From DATEDA01 sp963827595 (GTDB taxonomy: Bacteria > Pseudomonadota > Gammaproteobacteria > Burkholderiales > SG8-39): a stretch of DNA of 64,000 nucleotides. Every line of letters begins with the position of its first letter. The stretch's first letter is position 1. The position numbers were made by a program, and so were the translations under genes. The notes below the pieces were generated by a model. The model did no database searches and was not told the origin of the DNA. It was given only the letters and a program-made list of their open reading frames with translations. This document shows, piece by piece, positions 1 to 8,710 of this stretch. Location of the stretch: positions 1-64,000 of the forward strand of contig CAWHBT010000013.1 in NCBI GenBank assembly GCA_963827595.1, written 5' to 3'.

Positions 1-3000
1 GATGCCGTGAACCAGCGAGAGGCCGAGGCCGGTGCCGACGCCGACCTCCTTGGTGCTGAAGAACGGATCGAACATGCGCTCGAGGACGTCATCCGGAATG
101 CCGGTGCCCGTGTCGCTCACCGTGAGCACGATGTAGTCGCCGGACACGATCGAGCCGACGGTCGCCGGCCGCGCCGCGCCGAAGCGTGCGGTCTCGAGCA
201 CGATCCGCAGTATGCCGCCCTGCGGCATCGCCTGCACGGCGTTCGAGGCGAGGTTCATCACCACCTGGTGCACCTGGGTGGAATCGCCGAGCATCGCCGC
301 GGGCCCCGCGCGCAGGCGCGGCGCGATGGTCACGTTCTCGGGGAGGCTCGCGGCGACCTGGTCGAGCGCCTCGCGCACGACCGCTTCGACATGCACCGGG
401 ACGCGCTCGCCGACGCCGCTCCGGCTGAACGCGAGGATGCGGTCGACGAGCGAGCGGCCGCGCTCGCCGGCGGCCCTGATGCTGTCCAGGTCGCGGTACA
501 GGCGCGTGCCTTTCTTCGCGTCGCGCATCGCCATCTCGCCGTAGCCCAGGATCGCACCGAGGATATTGTTGAAGTCGTGCGCGATGCCGCCGGCGAGCGT
601 GCCGATCGCCTCCAGGCGCTGCGCGCGGCGTAGCTCCTGCTCCATTTTGCGCAGCTCGTCCTCGGCCTGCTTCCGCTGTGTGATGTCCTGCATGAAGCCG
701 ACCACGCGCGTGGCGTTGCCCACGGCGTCGAAAAACATGCGCCCGCGTGCTTGCAGCCAGTGCACCGAGCGGTCCGGATGGACCACGCGGTATTCGGAAG
801 CGACCTCACCCGCACGGTGCGCGTGCCGCACGGCCTCCTTGACCGCCGGCCAGTCCTCCGGATGCACGCACTTCTTCCACGTTTCGAAGGTTCCGTCGTA
901 GGTGCCGGGCGCGAAGCCGTACATCGCCTCGAGGTCGGGCGACCAGCGATTCTCGCCCTCGCCATCCCCGATCTTCCATTCGAAGGCGACGGCGCGCGCC
1001 GACTTCTGCGCCAGCTCGAGCATCTCCTGGCGCGAGCGCAGCTCTTCCTCGACGCGCCTGCGCTCGGTGATGTCACTCACTACGCCGTAGTAACCCTTGA
1101 AGCGGCCGCGGTCGTCGAAGATCGGCGCGCCGCTCGCGCTGTAGTAGCCGACTTTGCCGTCCGACCGCCGGCGGCGGTACTCGAAATCGCGGAAAGGCCG
1201 GCGCGCCGCGAGATCAGCCTGGTGCACTGCCCAGGAGCCGGACAAGGGCGTGGGATCGCCGGGCAGCTCCCAGCGCGTCTTGCCGACCCGGTCGTCGGTC
1301 GCGTAGCCGGCAACTCCTGCCGTGAACGCCGAAGGTGTATAGCGCAGGTTCTCGTCCTGCACCCAGAAGCCGCTGGAGTTCAGCTCGACGAGGGTGCGGA
1401 AGCGCGACTCGCTTTCGCGCAGCTCGTCCGCGGCCTTCTTGCGCTCGGTGATGTCGGTCAGCACGCCGATCACCCGCAGCGCGGCGCCGGCGGCGTCGCG
1501 GATGATCTTCCATCTCCTGTGCAACCAGCGCACTTCCGCGCCGCGCATGATGCGGTATTCGAATTCATCCTGTTGTGCGTGGCTCGCCAGAACGCGGCGC
1601 GTCATCTCGTCGAGCCGCTGTCGGTCGTCAGGGTAGTAGTGCACGTGTGCGGACATGTCGTCGCGCGTGCGGTACTCCGCGTCCGCAGGCAGGCCGAGCA
1701 GCTTCTTCAAGTGCTCCGACGCGAAGATCTCGTTGGTCCGGACGTTCCAGTCGAAGTGCCCCTCCTCTGAGGCTTCTAGGGCGAGGGCGTAGCGCTCTTC
1801 CGAGAGCCGCAGCGCTTCTTCGACTGCCTTGCGCGCATCAATGTCGCTGGTGGAGCCGGCAAAACGCAACGCGCGGCCTGACGCGTCGCGTGTGCAGACG
1901 CCGCGAGCCTGAACCCAGTGGTAAGCGCCATCCTGGTGCTGCACGCGATACTCAATCTCGTAAAGGGGCGTGCGACCTTCGAGGTGCAAGCGAATGGCGG
2001 CGTCGCGTTTTGGGACGTCATCCGGATGAGGCTGGAACCACCGCGACCATTCGTCCACGTGCCGCACATCGACGCCATCCGAGGGGCGCCCCATGGTTAT
2101 CTGCTGATTTCGCGGCGAGCGGTAAAACATGCCGGTGACGAGGTCCCAGTCCCAGATGCCGTCATTCGCGCCTGCCACCGCGAGCGCGTAGCGCTCCTCC
2201 GAGATCCGCAGCGCCTCGGCGCTGACCTTTCGCTCCGTGATGTCGGTGACGATGCCGATGACCCGCTGCGCCACGCCGCTCGCGTCGCGGAATACCTTCC
2301 AGCGGGCCCGGATCCAGCGCGGCTCCTCGCCGCGCAGGATGCGATATTGGAATTCCTGCTCCGCCGCCGGGCCGGCGAGAGCCTCTCGCCACTCCGCCGA
2401 GATGCGCGGCCAATCGTCCGGGTGGTAGCGAATGCGCGCCGTCATCTCGCTGCGAGTGCGGTACTCCCCGTCCTGCGGCAGGCCCATCACCCTTTTGGCC
2501 TGGGCGGACGCGAAAATCTCGTCGGTCTGCAGGTTCCAGTCCCAGTGGCCCTCCTCGGCGACTTCCATGGCGAGGGCGTAGCGCTCCTCCGAGAGCCGCC
2601 GCGCCTCCTCGGCGAGCTTGCGCTCCGTGATGTCGGTGACCACGCCGACGCGGCGCCGCGCGCGGCCCTGCGCGTCGCGCGTCACCATGGCGTGCGTCTG
2701 GATCCAGCGCGTCTCCCCCGGGCGCGGAACGATACGGAGCGAATACCGTTCCAACCGGGTGACCCGCGCAGGGTCTTCCCAGTCCGAGCTAGCGATGTCG
2801 GCGAGCAAGTGCCGGTCATCGGGATGGAACGGGACCTGGTTCAGGTACTCGACGCGGTTTGCGGTTTTCGCCTGGCGCGGAAAACCGTAGATCTCGTTCA
2901 GCCGCGCGGAGGCGAAGATTTCGCCGGTCTCGAGGTCGACGTCGAAGTGGCCCTCTTCGGAGGCCTCCAGCGCGAGCGCATAGCGTTCCTCGGACAGCCG

Positions 3001-4140
3001 CAGCGCTTCCTCGATGCGCTTGCGCTCGGTGATGTTGCGCCCGGTGCCGTGATAGCCCTTGAAGCGGCCCTGCTCGTCGAACAGCGGCTCGCCGTTCATG
3101 CTGATGTAGAGCAGCGTGCCGTCCGGCGCGATGCGCGAGCACTCGAGGTCGCGGAAAGGCTGGCACGCAGCGAGCAGCGCCTGGTGCTCGGCCCAGGTAC
3201 CGGAGAGCGGCATCGTGTTGGGAAGCTCCCAGCGCGTCTTGCCGATCGAGAGCTCGCCGGAGTATCCGCTCAGGTTGCCGGACTGGCTCGACAGGTACGT
3301 GAAGCGCAGCTTCTCGTCCTGCACCCAATACCAGTCGGAGGAAAGCGCGGTCAGGCTGCGGAAGCGCGCTTCCGACTCGGCGAGCGCCAGGTCGGCGAGC
3401 TTGCGCTCGGTAACGTCCGTGAGCGAGCCGGTCATGACCGCGGGCGAGCCGCGCTGATCGAAGAACATCTTGCCCTGCGAACGCACCCAGCGGACCTCGC
3501 CGCCCGCCCCGATGACGCGGTACTCCAGGTCGAGTGCGTCCGCCCCCGGCATGCGGCTCTCGGCGATCCCGTCTTCGGTGCGCTGGAAATCGTCCGGATG
3601 GAAGCCGCCCAGCCCCTTTAACTCGGCGCGGGTACGAACGACCACGCCATCGGGCACGGCCCACAACTCCCGCGCGCGCTCCGACATGAAAATTTCATCG
3701 GTGGCCGGATTCCATTCCCAGATCCCGTCCTTCGAGGCCTGCATGGCGCGGTCATAGCGCTCCTCGGACAGATGGCGCTCGCGCTCGCGCAGCTGCGCCT
3801 GCGCGCGCCGGTACGAGCCCACGCCCCAGCCCACCGCCGCGCCGGTCAGCCCCAGGCTGATGAAGCGCGGCAGGTCGAAGAAGCCGGCAAGCAGCGGGTA
3901 GGCCGTCGAGGGCGGGATGGCGATTAGCTGAGGAAGGGAGATTGCCGACAGAAAGGCGGCAAAGATGCCGGGTCCGACGCCGCCAAACCAGGCCGCGGCA
4001 ATAACCCCGATGACGAAAGGTCCCGTCGGGTGAAAGAGCGGGCCCGCCGGCGACTCGTGCAGCAGCACCGCGGCGCCGATGCAGGCGGGCGCCAGCGCAT
4101 AGCGCAAGGCGATCGCCGCCTTGCCGCGCGACACCGTCAA
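1..4140 (-). CDS. Multi-PAS sensor histidine kinase (3' end outside window)
   Basis: Membrane-anchored sensor kinase read on the minus strand from a TTG start; the 1380 codons in the window are uninterrupted and run off the left edge. Residues 1-110 form a DUF4118/KdpD-like membrane region. Eight tandem PAS/PAC units follow, each closed by a DIT-E-R-K-like signature, ending near residues 243, 368, 503, 633, 766, 897, 1023 and 1150. The phosphoacceptor His is H1188 in GGIAHDFNNILG, and the ATPase shows N- and G-box features (GTGLGLSLVHGI) right at the edge. A C-terminal receiver may lie beyond it. The TTG start overlaps the TGA of an upstream receiver remnant, suggesting an ancestral coupled pair. 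The ligand is unknown; several PAS units are near-copies of one another. The start is chosen from the overlap and the membrane region that follows at once. Confidence 0.9.
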   Translation of the reverse strand, partial: MTVSRGKAAIALRYALAPACIGAAVLLHESPAGPLFHPTGPFVIGVIAAAWFGGVGPGIFAAFLSAISLPQLIAIPPSTAYPLLAGFFDLPRFISLGLTGAAVGWGVGSYRRAQAQLRERERHLSEERYDRAMQASKDGIWEWNPATDEIFMSERARELWAVPDGVVVRTRAELKGLGGFHPDDFQRTEDGIAESRMPGADALDLEYRVIGAGGEVRWVRSQGKMFFDQRGSPAVMTGSLTDVTERKLADLALAESEARFRSLTALSSDWYWVQDEKLRFTYLSSQSGNLSGYSGELSIGKTRWELPNTMPLSGTWAEHQALLAACQPFRDLECSRIAPDGTLLYISMNGEPLFDEQGRFKGYHGTGRNITERKRIEEALRLSEERYALALEASEEGHFDVDLETGEIFASARLNEIYGFPRQAKTANRVEYLNQVPFHPDDRHLLADIASSDWEDPARVTRLERYSLRIVPRPGETRWIQTHAMVTRDAQGRARRRVGVVTDITERKLAEEARRLSEERYALAMEVAEEGHWDWNLQTDEIFASAQAKRVMGLPQDGEYRTRSEMTARIRYHPDDWPRISAEWREALAGPAAEQEFQYRILRGEEPRWIRARWKVFRDASGVAQRVIGIVTDITERKVSAEALRISEERYALAVAGANDGIWDWDLVTGMFYRSPRNQQITMGRPSDGVDVRHVDEWSRWFQPHPDDVPKRDAAIRLHLEGRTPLYEIEYRVQHQDGAYHWVQARGVCTRDASGRALRFAGSTSDIDARKAVEEALRLSEERYALALEASEEGHFDWNVRTNEIFASEHLKKLLGLPADAEYRTRDDMSAHVHYYPDDRQRLDEMTRRVLASHAQQDEFEYRIMRGAEVRWLHRRWKIIRDAAGAALRVIGVLTDITERKKAADELRESESRFRTLVELNSSGFWVQDENLRYTPSAFTAGVAGYATDDRVGKTRWELPGDPTPLSGSWAVHQADLAARRPFRDFEYRRRRSDGKVGYYSASGAPIFDDRGRFKGYYGVVSDITERRRVEEELRSRQEMLELAQKSARAVAFEWKIGDGEGENRWSPDLEAMYGFAPGTYDGTFETWKKCVHPEDWPAVKEAVRHAHRAGEVASEYRVVHPDRSVHWLQARGRMFFDAVGNATRVVGFMQDITQRKQAEDELRKMEQELRRAQRLEAIGTLAGGIAHDFNNILGAILGYGEMAMRDAKKGTRLYRDLDSIRAAGERGRSLVDRILAFSRSGVGERVPVHVEAVVREALDQVAASLPENVTIAPRLRAGPAAMLGDSTQVHQVVMNLASNAVQAMPQGGILRIVLETARFGAARPATVGSIVSGDYIVLTVSDTGTGIPDDVLERMFDPFFSTKEVGVGTGLGLSLVHGI

Positions 4141-4345
4141 GCCTCGACCGACTCGCGCCCGGCGGCGAGTAGTTCCTTGCGGGTGAATGGCCTGGGCAGC
4201 ACTTTCTTCACTCCGGGAGAACCAGGACGGGCGCAGCATACTCCCGCAGCGAGCGCATGAGCGCCTCGGCGACTGCCGGTCGGGGACGTCGGCGACGGAT
4301 CAACGGCTCCTCCTCACCCCTATCTGACGATCGCCGGGCGCCACG
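4137..4345 (-). pseudogene. Decayed response-regulator receiver
   Basis: Directly upstream of the PAS kinase, this holds recognisable pieces of a receiver domain in different frames. The C-terminal piece reads KVLPRPFTRKELLAAG and is close to the end of the intact receiver at 62114-62476 (17 of 23 aligned residues identical by eye). A preceding piece with ALMRSL matches that protein's ALIRSL in another frame. About 20 residues between the pieces and the N-terminal half are missing. Its TGA overlaps the kinase TTG start. It is probably a pseudogene of the same family as the right-end receiver. Confidence 0.6.
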
Positions 4346-4432
4346 CATGTGAAGACCTGGTGACCGAACATGTCAGTTGGCATAAAACCGCCACGGTCTT
4401 ACATCTGCATGAGCAATCGACGGCTCAGCTTC

Positions 4433-4594
4433 ATGCTCGAGATGAATGAAGTCGAGTCGGCATTCCGGGGAGCGGCGCAAGTGAGCAGCGCGCACGTCCT
4501 CGCCGTCGACGACGATCCGTCGGTGCGCCAGATGATCGTCGACTACCTTGCCGACAACGAGATCCGCGTTACCGCGCTCGCGAGCCCGCAGTAG
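4433..4594 (+). pseudogene. Truncated OmpR-type response regulator (N-terminus only)
   Basis: Encodes the first beta-alpha-beta part of a receiver domain: HVLAVDDDPSVRQMI and the following segment match residues of the intact regulator at 61157-61924 (26 of 31 identical by eye). It ends at a stop just after the equivalent of LAS, before the phosphoacceptor Asp, and has no DNA-binding domain. The break coincides with the edge of another truncated reading frame on the opposite strand (4588-4680), so the 3' part was probably lost by rearrangement. It is divergent from the kinase module on its left, as the intact copy is at the right end. Confidence 0.7.
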
Positions 4595-4680
4595 AAGTCG
4601 TCCGCTAGCCAGAGCTCTCCTGATTCGAAGGTATCGGGCAACACCTTCGTCCAATCGACCGGGGACGATGCTTCTGGTAG
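4588..4680 (-). pseudogene. Unrecognised gene remnant
   Basis: A short open stretch on the minus strand reads protein-like (for example WTKVLPDTFESGELWLADD) but has no start codon in frame and ends abruptly where the truncated regulator on the other strand begins. I do not recognise the family. It is best explained as a fragment left at a recombination junction. A chance reading frame cannot be excluded. Confidence 0.3.
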
Positions 4681-4714
4681 TCATGGCGTCACCTTTCCTA
4701 AAGGATATTTCGCA

Positions 4715-5146
4715 ATGACCCCGCTCATCAAGACGCTGGCCGCAGTCGCGGCGACCACCCTGCTGGTTGCCGGCGCTTTCGCGCAGAGCACCGTCGTCAA
4801 CGTCGAGAACGAACCCGCGCCCAGCCTCACCGTGCAGCCGCCGCTTCCCGGACCGCTCGCCCAGGGCGTCGTCTTCATTCCGTACCGCTTGGAGAACCTT
4901 CGCATCGTTCCCATCGGCGGGGCCGCCGCCCGCGACATCTCTCCCCGGGTCGGGCACCTGCACATCACGCTCGACGATCTGCCCTGGCAGTGGGCGGACT
5001 ATGGCGGGAGCAACACCGTCATCCTCGTCGGCCTGCCGCGCGGCGAGCACAAAGTGCGGATCGAGGCGGTGGACCCCGAGGGCCGTCCCTTCATCGAGCG
5101 AACGGTGACCTTCACAGTGCCCGGCCCGGCGTCCTCCTCCCGCTGA
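4715..5146 (+). CDS. DUF6130 family secreted protein
   Basis: 143 aa. A signal peptide of about 23 residues ends at an AFA-Q site, followed by a beta-rich domain with the family-like segments VGHLHITLDD and GEHKVRIEA. The function of DUF6130 is not established; similar proteins are small periplasmic or exported domains. An AAAGGA ribosome site lies about 10 bases before the ATG. It is followed after 48 bp by a cytochrome P460 gene on the same strand, so the two may be co-transcribed exported proteins. Confidence 0.75.
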   Translation: MTPLIKTLAAVAATTLLVAGAFAQSTVVNVENEPAPSLTVQPPLPGPLAQGVVFIPYRLENLRIVPIGGAAARDISPRVGHLHITLDDLPWQWADYGGSNTVILVGLPRGEHKVRIEAVDPEGRPFIERTVTFTVPGPASSSR

Positions 5147-5194
5147 GCAATCCATTAGGAACAGCACGTCAATCCAACCTAAAAAGGATCATCC

Positions 5195-5761
5195 ATGAAG
5201 CGCGCGAGCATCTTGAGGATCGCAACGGCGACGGCAGTGCTCGCCGCCCTGGGGACCGCCGTCTACGCGCAGGTCGCCGACAAGTACTCGCTGAAATCGC
5301 CGAGCGGAATCGCGTTCTCCGATTTTAAAGGCTACGAGGACTGGGCGGTAGTTTCCTCCGCCAGCCAGGGAGCGATTGGCGGCGGGGCGATGGGCGACGA
5401 CGCAGTGCTCAAGGTCATCGTCGCCAACCCGGCGATGATCAAGGCTTACAAGGCCGGCGTGCCCGGCAACGGCCAGCCTTTCCCGGAAGGCTCCAAGATC
5501 GTGAAGCTCCAGTGGAAGCCGAAGAAGAGCACGGAGGCCCCCTTCGTCGTGGATGTGCCTGACATCTTCAAGCAGGCTTTCGTCATCGAGAAGGACAGCA
5601 AGCGATTTCCGAAGACCGGCGGCTGGGGCTACGCCCTGTTCAACTATGACGCCGCGACCGCCAAGTGGGTCGCCGACCCGGCTACCGCCGATTGCGGGCA
5701 CGCATGCCATGTGGTGGTGAAGAGCAAGGACTACATTTTCCATCCCTACCAGACGCGGTGA
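5195..5761 (+). CDS. Cytochrome P460 family protein
   Basis: 188 aa. An N-terminal signal peptide (cleavage near AVYAQ) precedes a P460-type domain with DFKGYEDWAVVS, a GGWGYALF segment and the C-terminal haem-attachment region CGHACHVVVKSKDYIF. The cysteines are separated by three residues rather than the CXXCH spacing of classical c-type haem sites. P460 family members bind a modified c-type haem in the periplasm and several oxidise hydroxylamine-like compounds; the substrate here cannot be told. An AAAAGGATC ribosome site precedes the ATG. Confidence 0.85.
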   Translation: MKRASILRIATATAVLAALGTAVYAQVADKYSLKSPSGIAFSDFKGYEDWAVVSSASQGAIGGGAMGDDAVLKVIVANPAMIKAYKAGVPGNGQPFPEGSKIVKLQWKPKKSTEAPFVVDVPDIFKQAFVIEKDSKRFPKTGGWGYALFNYDAATAKWVADPATADCGHACHVVVKSKDYIFHPYQTR

Positions 5762-5766
5762 ACGCC

Positions 5767-5955
5767 ATGACCGTCGCCGTGACCATCTTTCCGGGCGAGA
5801 TCTATCGCGCGCCGCGCAGCTGGGGCGAGCAGGCGTTCAAGAAGCTGATCTACTGGAACGAAGTCGACAAGGGCGGCCACTTCGCGGCGAACGAACAGCC
5901 GCAGATCTTCGCCGAGGAGATGCGCGAGGCGTTCAAGCCGCTGCGATTGCAGTAG
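5767..5955 (+). pseudogene. Epoxide-hydrolase C-terminal remnant
   Basis: Begins six bases after the P460 stop. The 62 residues match the end of epoxide-hydrolase-type alpha/beta hydrolases: VTIFPGEIYRAPRSW, then NEVDKGGHFAANEQP containing the usual catalytic His, and a REAFKPLR tail. The lid, the nucleophile Asp and about 330 N-terminal residues are absent. It cannot be active alone. It is most likely the tail of a gene deleted during rearrangement, although it still has a start codon and an open frame. Confidence 0.65.
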
Positions 5956-5979
5956 CGAATCCAACACCGGAGAACAGCA

Positions 5980-7003
5980 ATGTCCGAAACCATCGACCAG
6001 AATCGCCGCCGTTTCCTGGGCACCGCCGCTGCGGCCATCGCCGCCGCCGAGCTCGGCGGCATCGCCACCGCATACGCCCAAGGGACGACCATGAAGCAGA
6101 TCGATGCCGGGGTCCTGAACATCGCCTACGCCGAGGCCGGTCCGGCCGGTGGCCCGCCGGTGATCCTGCTGCACGGCTGGCCCTATGACATCCACAGCTT
6201 CGAGGAGGTGGTGCCGTTGCTGGCGTCGGCGGGCTATCGCGTCCTCGTCCCCTACCTGCGCGGCTACGGCCCGACGCGCTTCCTCTCGAACGCGGCGTTC
6301 CGGAATGGCCAGCCGTCGGCGCTTGCCGTGGATGTCATCGACTTCATGGATGCGCTCAAGATCGAGAAGGCGACCCTCGCCGGCTTCGATTGGGGCGCGC
6401 GCTCGGCAGACATCGTCGCGGCGCTGTGGCCCGAGCGCTGCAAGGCCCTGGTGGCCGTGAGCGGCTACCTGATCGGCAACCAGGAAGCCGGCAGGATGCC
6501 GCTGCCGCCCAAGGCGGAGCTCGAATGGTGGTACCAGTTCTACTTCGCCACCGAGCGCGGCCGCGCGGGCTACGAGAAGTACCGGCACGACTTCGCGAAA
6601 CTCATCTGGCAGATCGCTTCGCCGAAGTGGAACTTCGACGATGCCACGTTCGACCGGTCCGCGGCTTCTTTCGAGAACGCCGATCACGTCGCCATCGTGG
6701 TCCACAACTACCGCTGGCGGCTGGGCCTGGCTCAAGGCGAGCCGCGCTACGACGACCTGGAAAAGCGGCTCGCGCAAAGTCCGGTCATCACCGTGCCGAC
6801 CATCACCCTCGAAAGCGATGCGAATGGCGCTCCGCATCCGGACCCGCGCGCCTACGCCAGCAAGTTCTCCGGCCGATACTCGCACCGCGCACATCACCGG
6901 CGGCATCGGGCACAACCTGCCGCAGGAGGCTCCACGCGCCTTTGCCCAGGCCGTCGTGGACGTCGACGGTTATGACCGCGAGGCCGAAGGATCCTGCCGC
7001 TGA
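5980..7003 (+). pseudogene. Tat-exported alpha/beta hydrolase, frameshifted near the C-terminus
   Basis: The N-terminus has a twin-arginine signal (RRRFLGTAAAA) and AYAQ cleavage site. An alpha/beta-hydrolase fold follows: HGWPYD oxyanion region and nucleophile elbow GFDWGARS (Asp, as in haloalkane dehalogenases and epoxide hydrolases). Near 6880 the frame shifts by one base; the expected tail with catalytic His (GGIGHNLPQEAP) continues in the next frame to 7003. In the uncorrected frame the protein ends at 6975 without that His. Either a sequencing error or a recent inactivation. The substrate is unknown. Confidence 0.75.
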
Positions 7004-7064
7004 GATCCACCTGTTTCGCACTGTCTGCAGCCGCCATGGCCGGTTCGCACCGAATCCAACATTC

Positions 7065-8102
7065 ATGGTCATGAAAACGAAGCAGATGTTCTTTGCCGCG
7101 CTGCTCGGACTTGCGGCTGCGCTCGACACGCCAGCGCAGGACAGCGCCGTGCTGCAGCGTATGGACGGCGCGACCGGGTGGCTCAATTCGCAGCCATTGA
7201 CCGCAGCCGACCTGCGCGGAAAGGTGGTCCTGGTCGACTTCTGGACCTACACCTGCATCAACTGGATCCGCACGCTTCCCTATGTGCGCGCCTGGGCCGA
7301 CAAATACCGGGATCAGGGACTCGTGGTCATCGGCGTACACACTCCCGAGTTCGAATTCGAGAAAAACATCGACAACGTGCGGCGCGCCGTGCACGACATG
7401 CGCGTCGCCTATCCGGTCGCGATCGATAGTGATTACGCCGTCTGGCGCGCCTTCGGCAACAACGCCTGGCCCGCCGTCTATCTAGTCGATGCGCAGGGGC
7501 GCGTTCGCTACCGCCATCTTGGCGAAGGCGAATACGAGCGCACGGAAAGAATGATCCAGCAGTTGCTCGCCGAGACCGGAAAGGCTGTCATCGGCCGTGA
7601 CGTCGTCGCCGCGCAGGGCGGTGGCGTCGAAGCGGCCGCGGACTGGGCGAGCCTCCAGTCGCCGGAGAACTACGTCGGTGCCGAACGCACCGCGAACTTC
7701 GTGTCGCCGGGGGGCCCGGTCGTCGGCAAGCCTCGCGCGTATGCGGCGCCGGCGCGGCTCGCAGTCAATCATTGGGCGCTTGCTGGTGACTGGACAATGC
7801 AGAAGCACGCCATACTGCTGAACAAGCCCAATGGCCGCATCGTCTACCGCTTTCACGCGCGCGATCTTCATCTCGTCATGGGTCCGGCACCGCGCGGAAC
7901 CGCGGTGCGCTTTCGCGTGCTCATCGATGGGAAACCGCCAGGGGCCGCACACGGAATCGACATCGATGAGCAAGGCAATGGCACGGTCACCGAGCAGCGG
8001 CTATACCAATTGATTCGCCAAGCGAAACCCATTGTCGATCGCCGGTTCGAGATCGAGTTTCTCGATTCCGGCGTGGAAGCTTTTGTGTTCACCTTCGGCT
8101 GA
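7065..8102 (+). CDS. DipZ-like thioredoxin-fold protein with CINW active site
   Basis: 345 aa. An exported N-terminus is followed by a thioredoxin/TlpA-like domain (VVLVDFWTYTCINWIRTLPYVRAW) and a C-terminal beta-sandwich like that of DipZ-type proteins. The second active-site cysteine is Trp, so the classical CXXC dithiol is absent, and it is unlikely to act as an ordinary disulfide oxidoreductase. The N-terminal CcdA-like membrane part of DipZ is not present. ATG at 7065 (or 7071) is chosen because a signal-like hydrophobic segment follows. It lies just after the hydrolase genes on the same strand. Confidence 0.8.
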   Translation: MVMKTKQMFFAALLGLAAALDTPAQDSAVLQRMDGATGWLNSQPLTAADLRGKVVLVDFWTYTCINWIRTLPYVRAWADKYRDQGLVVIGVHTPEFEFEKNIDNVRRAVHDMRVAYPVAIDSDYAVWRAFGNNAWPAVYLVDAQGRVRYRHLGEGEYERTERMIQQLLAETGKAVIGRDVVAAQGGGVEAAADWASLQSPENYVGAERTANFVSPGGPVVGKPRAYAAPARLAVNHWALAGDWTMQKHAILLNKPNGRIVYRFHARDLHLVMGPAPRGTAVRFRVLIDGKPPGAAHGIDIDEQGNGTVTEQRLYQLIRQAKPIVDRRFEIEFLDSGVEAFVFTFG

Positions 8103-8203
8103 TCCGCGGCAGAAGCGATTCACCCGATTAAGACGCCGGCGATGGCGCTCTCGACGCTGATCGTCACCACTCAGGCGGCGGCCGATCGCTCGGTCGCGCC
8201 GCC
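8103..8203. other. Convergent intergenic gap
   Basis: About 100 bp between the thioredoxin-like gene and ogt, which converge. I see no stem with a T-run and no gene here. Confidence 0.4.
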
Positions 8204-8710
8204 CTAAGCAGCCGACAGCAGATCGCGGCCGACCCCTTCCAGCGCGAGCAGCGCGCGCTTTCTTTCCAGGCCGCCCGCGTAGCCCGTCAAGGCTCCGCTC
8301 GACCCCATGATGCGGTGGCAGGGCACGATGACGCCGATCGGGTTGCGCCCGGTCGCCGCGCCCGCGGCGCGCGCGCTACCGGGATGCCCCGCGCGGCGCG
8401 CAAGCTCGCCATAGGTGATCGTCTCGCCAAAGCGGACCGTCGAGATCGCCTTCCACACGGCCCGCTGGAACGGCGTGCCCTCCGGGGAGAGCGCGACCTC
8501 GAAGCGCTGGCGCCTGCCGGCGAAGTATTCGGCGAGCTCGCGCTTCGCCTGCGCGAGCGGTGCATGACGCGCGTCGCGCGTCCACTCCGGCGAGGTCTCC
8601 GGGAAGTGCTTCTGCCCGTCGAAGTAGACGCCCGAGAGCCCATCGCCGCGTGCAACCAGAACCATCCGCCCCTGCGGGCCATCGTAGAAATCGTAGCGGT
8701 GCATGATCAT
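8204..8710 (-). CDS. ogt: Methylated-DNA-protein-cysteine methyltransferase
   Basis: 168 aa suicide repair protein that transfers the alkyl group from O6-alkylguanine to its own cysteine. The active-site motif IVPCHRIMGS and the DNA-binding helix-turn-helix (FGETITYGELARRAG) are visible, with the usual N-terminal domain. The frame stays open further upstream, but the ATG at 8710 forms an ATGA overlap with the stop of the upstream ada/alkA gene, which fixes the start and implies translational coupling. Pairing with an Ada-AlkA protein fits an alkylation-damage response. Confidence 0.93.
   Translation of the reverse strand: MIMHRYDFYDGPQGRMVLVARGDGLSGVYFDGQKHFPETSPEWTRDARHAPLAQAKRELAEYFAGRRQRFEVALSPEGTPFQRAVWKAISTVRFGETITYGELARRAGHPGSARAAGAATGRNPIGVIVPCHRIMGSSGALTGYAGGLERKRALLALEGVGRDLLSAA

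Noticed and set aside
1918..3621. Long plus-strand reading frame of about 567 codons
   Set aside because: Antisense to the multi-PAS kinase, Arg/Ala/Val-rich with no domain; typical GC-driven shadow.
6390..7064. N-terminal extension of the thioredoxin-like protein
   Set aside because: It is the alpha/beta-hydrolase gene read in another frame; the signal peptide begins at 7065.
8103..8206. Possible short protein tail (ending RSVAPP) before ogt
   Set aside because: Only about 25 codons, no start or ribosome site, no family match I can defend.
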